A stretch of 6,906 bases of DNA from Gemmatimonadota bacterium (GTDB taxonomy: Bacteria; Gemmatimonadota; Gemmatimonadetes; Longimicrobiales; Gaopeijiaceae): NCBI GenBank assembly GCA_003695865.1, contig RFGQ01000797.1:1-6906 (forward strand), written 5' to 3'. Of the stretch, positions 1 to 6,347 are shown one piece after another. Position 1 is the first letter of the stretch; each line of letters opens with the position of its first letter. Made by a program: the position numbers and the translations under genes. Under the pieces are notes generated by a model that worked only from the letters and a program-made list of their open reading frames with translations, searched no databases and was not told where the DNA came from.

Positions 1-2318
1 ATCGGGCAGGGTGCGGGCCCGACCAGTTCCACCGCCCCTCCGCCTCCGGCCAACCACTCGTGAACCCGGGCCGCGGCCCCCTCGCACCCGGCCGCGGCCT
101 CTTCGGGATCGGGACTGGAGACCACCACGTTCACGAGCCGTGCATGGGGTGGATAGCCCGGGTGGCGTCGCTCCGCCAGCTCACGCGCCGCGAAGGCCTC
201 GTAGTCGTGCGCGACGGCGGCGCGCACCGCGTAGTGCTCGGGCACGGCCGTCTGCACCAGCACTTCTCCGCCAAGGGTTCCGCGCCCCGCGCGCCCCGCC
301 ACCTGGCTGAGCAACTGGAACGTGCGCTCGCTCGCGCGGAAGTCGGGCAGGTGCAGCCCCACGTCCGCATTGACCACACCCACGAGCGTGACCCGCGGAA
401 AATCCAGGCCCTTCGCGATCATCTGCGTACCCAGCAGGATGTCGACCTCGCCGCGGCCGACCCTCGAGAGGATGTCGTGGTGCGCCCACTTGCCCGACGT
501 GGTGTCCACGTCCATGCGGGCCAGCCGGGCCCCGGGGAACGTCTCGGCCACCACGCGCTCGACCTGTTCGATACCCAGGCCGCGCAGCCACAGGTCGGTC
601 GAGCCGCAGCGCACGCAGCGGTCGCGGGCCGGGGCGTCGAAGCGGCAGTGGTGGCACGTGAGCCGGCGGCGCCGGCGATGGAACGTGAGCGACACCGAAC
701 AGTTGGGGCAGCGCTCCACCTCGCCGCACTCGCGACACTGCACGAACGACGAGTACCCGCGTCGGTTGAGCAGCAGGATGGTCTGCTCGCCCCGGGCCAG
801 GCGCGAACGCACCGCGTCGACGAGCTCGGCGCTCAGCACCAGTCCGGCCTCGGATCGCGAAGCCTGCGCCCCACCCCCGCCGGGGCCCGCCGTTTTCGCG
901 CGCCGGCGCTCCTCGCGCAGATCCACCACCCGCACGGGCGGAAGGCGGCCTCCTCCCACCCGCCCGGGCAACGAGAGCCGCTCGAAGCGCCCCTGCAGCG
1001 CGTTGTGCCACGTCTCGAGCGAAGGCGTGGCGCTGCCCAGCACGCAGACGGCCCCCGCTTCGCGGGCGCGCACGACGGCCAGATCCCGCGCGTGGTAGCG
1101 GGGCGACTCTCCCTGTTTGTAACTGCCGTCGTGTTCCTCGTCGACCACGATGGCGCCCAGGCGGGCCACCGGCGCGAACAGCGCGGACCGGGCGCCGACG
1201 GCGATGCGGCGCTCCCCCGCGCGAAGCCGGCGCCATGCATCGTAGCGCTCCCCGTCGGACAGGGCCGAGTGCAGCACCGCCACCTGGTCACCGAAGTGCG
1301 CCCGGAAGCGCGTCACGGTCTGGGGCGTGAGGGCGATCTCGGGCACGAGCACGATGGCGCCCATCCCCCGGTCGAGCACGGCCCGCAGGAGTTCGATGTA
1401 GACGAGCGTCTTGCCCGACCCGGTGACGCCGTGCAGCAGGAACGGTCTTCGGTCTCGGGCGTCGAGCGCACCGACCAGGCGCGCGATCGCCCCGGCCTGC
1501 TCGGGCGTGGGAGTGTGCGCTTCGGGCGGGCGCGCCGGCTCCGCCGCGAACGGGTCGCGCAGCACCTCTTCGTCGACCACCTCGGCCACCCCGCGCTGCT
1601 CCAGACCCCGCACGACCGACCGTGCGTAACCGTGTTCGCCGGTCATCGTGGCCAGGTCGAGCGATCCCCCCGAGGCGGCCAGCGCTTCGTAGGCCTCGCG
1701 CTGGCGGGGAGCCCGCCCCAACAGGGTCTCGACCTCTTCGAGCGACTCCAGCCAGCGGATGAGCCTTACGACCCTGCGGGTCTTCACGGGGGGCGGCCGC
1801 GGGGGCTCGACCTCGTGACCGACCACACCGTCGCGCACGAGCGCGCGGACCTCGGGCCATACCGAGCGACCGCCCACCTCACGCCGCAGCGCGTCCACCG
1901 ACGCCCGTCCCCCCCTCTCGGCCAGCGCGCCGACCAGGCGCGCCGCCCGTGCCGGCAACCCCTCGGGCGGCTCCCGCAGCAGGGTCAGCCGGTCGCGTGC
2001 GCGGTCGCTCAGCACCGCCGGCAGGGCGGCGCGCAGCGCCTGCCCGAGCGGCGCGACGTAATAGGCGGCCATCCAGCGGCACAGCGCCAGCAGGTCGGGC
2101 GGCGCCGAGGGCTCACGGTCGAGCACGTCGAGCACCGGGAGCACGCGTCCCGGAGGCGCCGCTTCGGGGCGGCCCACGACCCACCCGACGCGCTCGCGGC
2201 CGCGGAACGAGACGAGCACGCGCGTGCCCTCGCGCGGCGGCGGGCCGTCGACCCTGTAGGTGAAGGTGCGGTCGACGGGAAGAGGCAGCGCGACGTCGAC
2301 CAGCGTGGCGTCGCTCAA
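1..2318 (-). CDS. priA: Primosomal protein N' (PriA replication-restart helicase), C-terminus cut by window edge
   Basis: PriA is a 3'-to-5' superfamily 2 DNA helicase that recognises stalled forks and reloads the replisome in the cytoplasm. I translated this frame directly; 772 codons are visible with no stop. The N-terminal DNA-binding domain starts with ALPLPVDRTFTYRV (residues 10-23), and RWMAAYY lies at 81-87. The helicase core has Walker A GVTGSGKT (297-304), the DEEH box (393-396), GSATPS from 428, GTQMIAKGLDF from 630 and motif VI VAGRAGR (673-679). Between the lobes are eight zinc-binding cysteines in four CxxC pairs: C528/C531, C537/C540, C555/C558 and C568/C571. The last visible residues, VGPAPCP, match the family's C-terminal domain, so I estimate 50-80 residues are missing. 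The TTG start overlaps the upstream stop (TTGA), has no clear ribosome binding site, and puts the N-terminus where the family begins. One oddity is GLGIE, where GxGTE is usual. Confidence 0.97.
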   Translation of the reverse strand, partial: MSDATLVDVALPLPVDRTFTYRVDGPPPREGTRVLVSFRGRERVGWVVGRPEAAPPGRVLPVLDVLDREPSAPPDLLALCRWMAAYYVAPLGQALRAALPAVLSDRARDRLTLLREPPEGLPARAARLVGALAERGGRASVDALRREVGGRSVWPEVRALVRDGVVGHEVEPPRPPPVKTRRVVRLIRWLESLEEVETLLGRAPRQREAYEALAASGGSLDLATMTGEHGYARSVVRGLEQRGVAEVVDEEVLRDPFAAEPARPPEAHTPTPEQAGAIARLVGALDARDRRPFLLHGVTGSGKTLVYIELLRAVLDRGMGAIVLVPEIALTPQTVTRFRAHFGDQVAVLHSALSDGERYDAWRRLRAGERRIAVGARSALFAPVARLGAIVVDEEHDGSYKQGESPRYHARDLAVVRAREAGAVCVLGSATPSLETWHNALQGRFERLSLPGRVGGGRLPPVRVVDLREERRRAKTAGPGGGGAQASRSEAGLVLSAELVDAVRSRLARGEQTILLLNRRGYSSFVQCRECGEVERCPNCSVSLTFHRRRRRLTCHHCRFDAPARDRCVRCGSTDLWLRGLGIEQVERVVAETFPGARLARMDVDTTSGKWAHHDILSRVGRGEVDILLGTQMIAKGLDFPRVTLVGVVNADVGLHLPDFRASERTFQLLSQVAGRAGRGTLGGEVLVQTAVPEHYAVRAAVAHDYEAFAARELAERRHPGYPPHARLVNVVVSSPDPEEAAAGCEGAAARVHEWLAGGGGAVELVGPAPCP

Positions 2319-3508
2319 AGCAGCACGAACATCTCGCTCTGCGGCCCCTCGGGCGTGACCAGAGGCCCGTCGGCGCCCCAGTGAACGTTGATCTCACTGC
2401 GCACGCCCAAATCGCCGCGCAGGTACACGCCCGGCTCGATCGAGAACCCGACACCGGTCACCAGAGTGCGGTCGTCGCGGGTCTCCAGGTTGTCCAGGTT
2501 GGGCCCCGAGCCGTGGAGGTCGCGATCGATCGAATGCCCCGTCCGGTGCACGAAGGCGTCGCCCCACCCGCGCTCGCGGATCACGCCCCGCGCCACGTCG
2601 TCGACCTCGAATCCGCGCACCGCCTCTCCGGCCGCCGCCCGCTCGCGCAGGAACCGTACCGCCGCGTCACGGGCGTCACGCACCGCCTCCCACACCCGCT
2701 GGGCGGCCTCGGGCACGTGGTCGTCGAGCACGCCCATCCAGGTCTGGTCGGCCGGCACGCCGTCCTCCGTGGCCTTGCCCCACAGGTCGATGAGCAGCAC
2801 CTGCCCATGCTCGATCGTCTCGCCCACCTCGCCGGGGTCGTAGTGCGGGTCGGCGGCACGGGGGCCGATCGCCACGATGCAGTCCACCCCGTACGTCAGG
2901 CCGCGGCGGCCCAGCTCCTCGCGGATCCACGCGGCGAGCGCGCCCTCGGTGGCGGGCGCGCCCGCGCGGACGGCCTCGGCCGCGCGCTCGAACGCCGCCC
3001 GCGCCACGGCCTTCACGATCTCGGCGTTCGCCCGGTGCTCACGGAGCTGCTCGTCCGACCAGACCGAGTAGAACGTGGTCACCAGGTCACCCGAACCCAC
3101 CGGCTCGACCCCGAGCCCCTCGAGCAACTCGAGCAACCCGGATGGCGTGAGGTCGAGGGTGGGCACCGCGTTGCCGGGCGAGACCTCCATCGCGAGGCGG
3201 CGGCGCCCTCCGAGCAGTTCGGGCAGCCGCGCCTCCATGTCGCGCCATCCGGCGTACTCGACCCTGGGCCTGGGCCAGTGCGCCCACGAGCTGTGCTCGA
3301 TGGCATGGATCAATGCGGTGGGCTCGCCCTCGGCCGGCACCAGCACGAACGAGCGGCGCGTGGTCCATTCGAGCCCCAGCAGACCGCGCGAGACCGGGTT
3401 CTGACCGTGGAACTCGCAGAGCAACCAACCTTCGAGACCGCGCTCGCGAAGCGCGTCCTGCACCCGGGCGACCCCCTCGGGGGTCACCAGCAGCGCCTTC
3501 GTCGTCAT
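2315..3508 (-). CDS. M24 family metallopeptidase (Xaa-Pro aminopeptidase-like)
   Basis: This is a predicted cytoplasmic pita-bread metallopeptidase of 397 residues, probably removing N-terminal residues from peptides, perhaps before proline. Residues 1 to about 150 form a creatinase-like N-terminal domain; the M24 catalytic domain fills the rest. All five expected dimetal ligands are present: D241 (LLIDLWG), D254 (PADQTW), H325 (HRTGHSID), E358 (SIEPGVYL) and E372 (RSEIN). H222 in PHYDP and H332 in DLHGSG fit the family's substrate-pocket histidines. I chose ATG 3508 because GGAG (3517-3514) lies 5 nt upstream; the GTG at 3514 would add two residues but overlaps that GGAG. No signal peptide or membrane segment is visible. 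The stop overlaps the priA start, so the two are likely co-expressed. The substrate is unknown: a dipeptidase or an enzyme of another M24 subgroup is possible. Confidence 0.93.
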   Translation of the reverse strand: MTTKALLVTPEGVARVQDALRERGLEGWLLCEFHGQNPVSRGLLGLEWTTRRSFVLVPAEGEPTALIHAIEHSSWAHWPRPRVEYAGWRDMEARLPELLGGRRRLAMEVSPGNAVPTLDLTPSGLLELLEGLGVEPVGSGDLVTTFYSVWSDEQLREHRANAEIVKAVARAAFERAAEAVRAGAPATEGALAAWIREELGRRGLTYGVDCIVAIGPRAADPHYDPGEVGETIEHGQVLLIDLWGKATEDGVPADQTWMGVLDDHVPEAAQRVWEAVRDARDAAVRFLRERAAAGEAVRGFEVDDVARGVIRERGWGDAFVHRTGHSIDRDLHGSGPNLDNLETRDDRTLVTGVGFSIEPGVYLRGDLGVRSEINVHWGADGPLVTPEGPQSEMFVLL

Positions 3509-3513
3509 CTGCA

Positions 3514-3517
3514 CTCC
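3514..3517 (-). promoter_or_regulatory. Ribosome binding site GGAG of the M24 peptidase gene
   Basis: GGAG on the minus strand sits 5 nt before ATG 3508. It decides the start: the alternative in-frame GTG at 3514 overlaps this element and has no separate ribosome binding site. Confidence 0.6.
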
Positions 3518-3564
3518 GTCGACCGGACCTGGCGCCCGGCGCTATGAACTGGTGATGGGTCCGC

Positions 3565-4575
3565 TCAGGACTCGCCGGATCCGAACAGCGGCAGGCCCGA
3601 GACCTCTTCTTCCTCGTCCGTCGATGCCCCTCCCGCCGAAGCGGCGGGCGGAAGCGTTCCCGCCACACCTCCTACCGGCTCGCCGCCCCCCGGTGTGCGT
3701 TCGTCGAACGCGCCGGCCGCTCTCGTCGCCGGCTCGCCGCCCGCCTCACCTACCGCGAGGGGCCGTACCGCCTTGATGAGGTCCAGCCCCAGGATGCGCT
3801 CCCGGGTCAGCAGGCGGTGCACCTCCCTCTCCCGCTGCACCGCCGTCCACACGCCCCGCCATCCCCACACCCGATAGGCACGCACCAGGATCCCGAGCTT
3901 CTGCCGCAGCGAGAAGAGCTCGGCGAAGTCGGGGAACGGCTTGCTCACGTGCGGCCGGAAGGCCGTCTCATCGTCGGTCCAATCCTCGACGTGCAGGTCG
4001 GTAAGGCCGGCCTCGCGAAGCAACCGCTTCCACTCTACGAGCATCAGGGGACGCGTGCCGAGGTGCTCCGAGAGCACGGCCCGGCGCGCCGCTTCGACCG
4101 GCGCCTTCCACACGGGCTGCACCAACACGACCTGCCCCCCGGGCCGGGTCACGCGCGTGAGCTCGCGCACGGCCGCCTCGGGCTCGGCCCGTGCGGTGAG
4201 GCCCAGCTCGGCGATGGTCACGTCGAAGATTCCGTCCCGGAACGGCAGTGCGTCGACCGGGGCCTGCTGGAAGTGTGCGCGCGCGAGCAGTCCGGCGGCC
4301 CGCACCCGCTCTTCGGCCTCCTCGATCACGCGTGGATCCTCGTCGACCCCGTGCGCCTCGACTCCCCACTCCCGCGCGAAGTACTCCACGGTGAGGCCCA
4401 GCCCGCACGCGATCACGCCCACGTCCCAGCCCTCCTGCATGCCGGTCAGCAGTCCGATCTGGCGATACAGTTCGACTCCGCCCGGCGGGAAGGCCGGCCG
4501 CCGGGCCAGCCGGACCAGGTCCAGCATCGACGGCACCGCCGCAGGAGATCGGGGACTCTCCGTGGACGAGGACAT
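3565..4575 (-). CDS. Class I SAM-dependent methyltransferase, acceptor unknown
   Basis: A 336-residue protein with a Rossmann-type methyltransferase domain (about 35-160) resembling the UbiE/Methyltransf_11 group. It should move a methyl group from SAM to an unidentified acceptor. Motif I is atypical: residues 52-60 read VGVIACGLG, lacking the usual acidic residue and first glycine of (V/L)LDxGxGxG. The remaining landmarks are normal: D78 in HGVDEDP ends strand 2, DALPFRDGIFDV (108-119) matches motif II, and LTRVTRPGGQVV (139-150) matches motif III. Residues 160-270 may form a helical acceptor-binding part. The tail from about 276 is rich in G, A, P and E, with an acidic stretch TDEEEE (319-324), and is probably disordered. 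No ribosome binding site is evident before ATG 4575; ATG 4527 (M17) is an alternative that keeps the whole domain. The gene lies 50 bp after the CcmH-like gene. It could be a small-molecule or lipid/quinone methyltransferase; nothing decides this. Confidence 0.88.
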   Translation of the reverse strand: MSSSTESPRSPAAVPSMLDLVRLARRPAFPPGGVELYRQIGLLTGMQEGWDVGVIACGLGLTVEYFAREWGVEAHGVDEDPRVIEEAEERVRAAGLLARAHFQQAPVDALPFRDGIFDVTIAELGLTARAEPEAAVRELTRVTRPGGQVVLVQPVWKAPVEAARRAVLSEHLGTRPLMLVEWKRLLREAGLTDLHVEDWTDDETAFRPHVSKPFPDFAELFSLRQKLGILVRAYRVWGWRGVWTAVQREREVHRLLTRERILGLDLIKAVRPLAVGEAGGEPATRAAGAFDERTPGGGEPVGGVAGTLPPAASAGGASTDEEEEVSGLPLFGSGES

Positions 4576-4625
4576 GCCCGAAGGTGAGTGCGGGTCCGGC
4601 CGCGGTCAACGCGCGCGTGCGCGCA

Positions 4626-5159
4626 TCAGAACACGGGCTCCTCGGATTCCTCCAACACCTCGAGCGCCTCTTTCAGACGCTCCTCGTCGTCCTCCGACAG
4701 GTCCTCCGCCGGAGGCGCCGTCGCACGCGCGGCCGCCCGGCGGCGCAGATGCACGAGGACGAAGACCAACAGGCCCACCCCGGCCACGACCGCGGCGAAG
4801 GGCACCGCCCAGGCCACGAGTCCGATGCCCGAGGCACGGGGGGTCGCAAGCAGCGTGTCGCCGTGATTCTCGAGCACCCAGTCCACGATCTGCTCCGACG
4901 TCCAGCCCTCGTCACGGGCCAGCATCTGGATCGAGTCGCGGAGCATCGCGCCCAACGACGACGTGCACACCTCGAGCATGAGCCCCGGGCAATAGGGCGA
5001 CTTGAGCTGCCGGATGGCCTTTTCGGCTTCGGGATGGGGGCGCACCGGCTCGGGCGCCTCCTGGAAGGTCGTCTGCGCCGCCAGCGGCGAGGCGTCCACG
5101 GCCGGCAACGCCGCGGCCAGCGCCAGCAGCAACACGATGACCTGCGTCCGACGGACCAC
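4626..5159 (-). CDS. CcmH/NrfF-like membrane-anchored protein, possible cytochrome c biogenesis
   Basis: CcmH-family proteins sit in the membrane with an outward-facing thiol domain that handles apocytochrome c for haem attachment. This 177-residue protein has that architecture. Residues 1-29 are a signal peptide (RR, a leucine/alanine core, ending LAAQ). A short helical domain (about 40-108) carries C57 and C65, followed by WTSEQIVDWVLENHGDTLL (86-104), which matches the family's 'G.s..eI.dylv.rYGd.vL' region, and a P. Next come one membrane segment (about 112-137), then RRR, and an acidic cytoplasmic tail with ERLKEALEVLEE. The usual LRCxxCQ motif is replaced by LKSPYCPG, so the first cysteine is Ser54 and the second thiol is eight residues after C57. 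GTG 5159 is preferred because GAGGTG lies 6 nt upstream and the signal peptide then starts properly; the frame stays open to ATG 5243. No other ccm gene is visible, so function is inferred from family resemblance. Confidence 0.75.
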   Translation of the reverse strand: MVRRTQVIVLLLALAAALPAVDASPLAAQTTFQEAPEPVRPHPEAEKAIRQLKSPYCPGLMLEVCTSSLGAMLRDSIQMLARDEGWTSEQIVDWVLENHGDTLLATPRASGIGLVAWAVPFAAVVAGVGLLVFVLVHLRRRAAARATAPPAEDLSEDDEERLKEALEVLEESEEPVF

Positions 5160-5165
5160 TGTGTT

Positions 5166-5171
5166 CACCTC
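5166..5171 (-). promoter_or_regulatory. Ribosome binding site GAGGTG of the CcmH-like gene
   Basis: GAGGTG on the minus strand lies 6 nt before GTG 5159. It supports that start over ATG 5243, which would place 28 arginine-rich residues before the signal peptide and has no comparable site. Confidence 0.6.
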
Positions 5172-5241
5172 ACTTCGCCTGGCCGAGTGAAGACCCGTTC
5201 GGCCGTACCGGGAGCGCTGCGCCTTTCGGACCGACGCGTTC

Positions 5242-5247
5242 ATTCTA
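5242..5247 (-). promoter_or_regulatory. Candidate -10 promoter element TAGAAT before the CcmH-like gene
   Basis: TAGAAT matches five of six bases of the sigma-70 -10 consensus and lies in the most AT-rich short stretch of the 191-bp gap 5160-5350. No good -35 hexamer is seen 16-18 bp upstream (the 17-bp position reads GGCCTC). If used, transcription would start about 75 bases before the GTG start and serve the CcmH-like gene and perhaps the genes after it. The rest of the gap shows only GC-rich sequence and weak hairpins. Confidence 0.25.
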
Positions 5248-5350
5248 CAAGAAGTCCGCCCGCGGAGGCCACCTGTGACACACGCGGCGCGCGTCGGGCG
5301 GCGGTCCCCGACAGCCGATCGGGTGGTCGGCGGCCCCCCCGTGGCACCGC

Positions 5351-6331
5351 TCAGGGCGCCTCGATGCCGGCCAGCGCGCGGATCACGGCCACCGCGCCCA
5401 GGCCCGTTCGCTTGGGCGCGTAGCCTCCCTCCAGGACCGCCACCAGACCCGCGCCCGCCTGCGCCGCCGCCTCGACGACGTAGCGCGTCACGCGGTACAG
5501 GTCACCCGGCTCCAGCAGTTGCCCGCCCAGCGGGTCGCCGGCGAGCACGTCGAATCCGGCCGACAGGAACACGAAGTCCGGGCGGGCGCGCTCCCACGCC
5601 GTCTCGAACGCGGCCTCGAAGCGTTCGAGATAGACGGCGGCGGGGGTGGCGGCGGGCAGCGGTACGTTCAGCGTCCAACCCCGGCCGGGTCCCTCGCCCG
5701 TCTCGTCGGCCGCGCCCGTCCCCGGGTAGTGCGGCCACTGGTGGAGCGACAAATAGAACACTGTCCCGTCGCGGTAGAAGGCGTCCTGCGTGCCGTTGCC
5801 GTGGTGGACGTCGACGTCGACGATCAGCACGCGCTCCGCCCGGCCGCTGCGCTGCACCCAACGGGCGCCCACGGCCACGTTGTTGAACAGGCAGAAGCCC
5901 ATCGCACGCTCGGGCGTGGCGTGATGCCCCGGCGGCCGCGCCGCGACGAACGCGTTGCGGAGCCGTCCGTCGGCCACGCGCTCGGCCGCCTCGAGCACGG
6001 CGCCCACCGAGCCGACGGCGGCGTCCCACGAGGCCGCCGAAACGATCGTGTCGGCGTCGAGGCGCTGCAGCGATCCGGTAGCCTCGGCTCGCTCGGCCGC
6101 GTGGCGCACCGATTCGACGTGCTCGGGCGTGTGCACGAGCCGCAGCTCGTCCGCCGTGGCGTCGCGTGGGTGCACCTGCTCGACGTGTCCGTGGAGCGCG
6201 AGCAGATCGCGGCCGACGGTCGAGGCGAGCGCCCGCAGGCGGCCCTGGTGCTCGGGATGCCCCCAGCCGGTGTCGTGCAGGGGCGAGGCGGGGTGGAGCA
6301 GGAAGCCGGTCGGTGCAGCCGGATCGGCCAT
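5351..6331 (-). CDS. Histone deacetylase family protein (zinc amidohydrolase, AcuC/class II HDAC-like)
   Basis: This is a zinc-dependent deacetylase of the arginase/deacetylase fold, 326 residues, the normal length for a bacterial single-domain member. Such enzymes remove acetyl or other acyl groups from lysine side chains, polyamines or small amides. The active site looks complete: RPPGHH (132-137) gives the His pair H136/H137; VDVDVHHGNGT (171-181) gives D172 and zinc ligands D174 and H176; SAGFD ends at the third zinc ligand D261; LEGGY ends at catalytic Y304. The entry loop GHPEHQGR (24-31), FCLFNNVAVGA (146-156) and HQWPHYPGTG (197-206) are typical family segments. There is no signal peptide, so it is cytoplasmic. 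ATG 6331 lies 16 bp after the carB stop without a clear ribosome binding site, suggesting read-through from carB. The acetyl substrate cannot be told from sequence: protein deacetylase, acetylpolyamine amidohydrolase and acetoin-utilisation-type roles are all open. Confidence 0.95.
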   Translation of the reverse strand: MADPAAPTGFLLHPASPLHDTGWGHPEHQGRLRALASTVGRDLLALHGHVEQVHPRDATADELRLVHTPEHVESVRHAAERAEATGSLQRLDADTIVSAASWDAAVGSVGAVLEAAERVADGRLRNAFVAARPPGHHATPERAMGFCLFNNVAVGARWVQRSGRAERVLIVDVDVHHGNGTQDAFYRDGTVFYLSLHQWPHYPGTGAADETGEGPGRGWTLNVPLPAATPAAVYLERFEAAFETAWERARPDFVFLSAGFDVLAGDPLGGQLLEPGDLYRVTRYVVEAAAQAGAGLVAVLEGGYAPKRTGLGAVAVIRALAGIEAP

Positions 6332-6347
6332 GGCGTGGGTAGGCCCG

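Noticed and set aside
181..1860. Minus-strand open frames of 351, 152 and 190 codons inside the priA region
   Set aside because: They are out of frame with PriA, and their products are arginine/alanine/glycine-rich without motifs. The PriA frame is continuous here, so no frameshift or split gene is needed.
60..3547. Two very long plus-strand open frames (774 and 388 codons) that even overlap as GTGA near 2381
   Set aside because: Their codon boundaries are exactly those of priA and the M24 gene read backwards. They stay open only because the real genes avoid TTA, CTA and TCA. The translations are rich in R, H, Q and G with no recognisable domain, whereas the minus strand carries full catalytic motifs.
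3817..4587. Plus-strand open frame of 256 codons opposite the methyltransferase
   Set aside because: It is in the same antisense register as the methyltransferase codons and has no domain or credible start signal. It is a composition artefact.
4611..4624. GCGCGC...GCGCGC inverted repeat as a terminator for the CcmH-like gene
   Set aside because: The arms leave a loop of only 2 nt (4 nt if the stem is shortened to 5 bp) and there is no T-run. Simple alternating CG explains the symmetry.
5307..5331. Possible rho-independent terminator after the deacetylase
   Set aside because: The stems are only 5 bp with 7-8 nt loops and no T-run follows on the minus strand, so I do not call a terminator.
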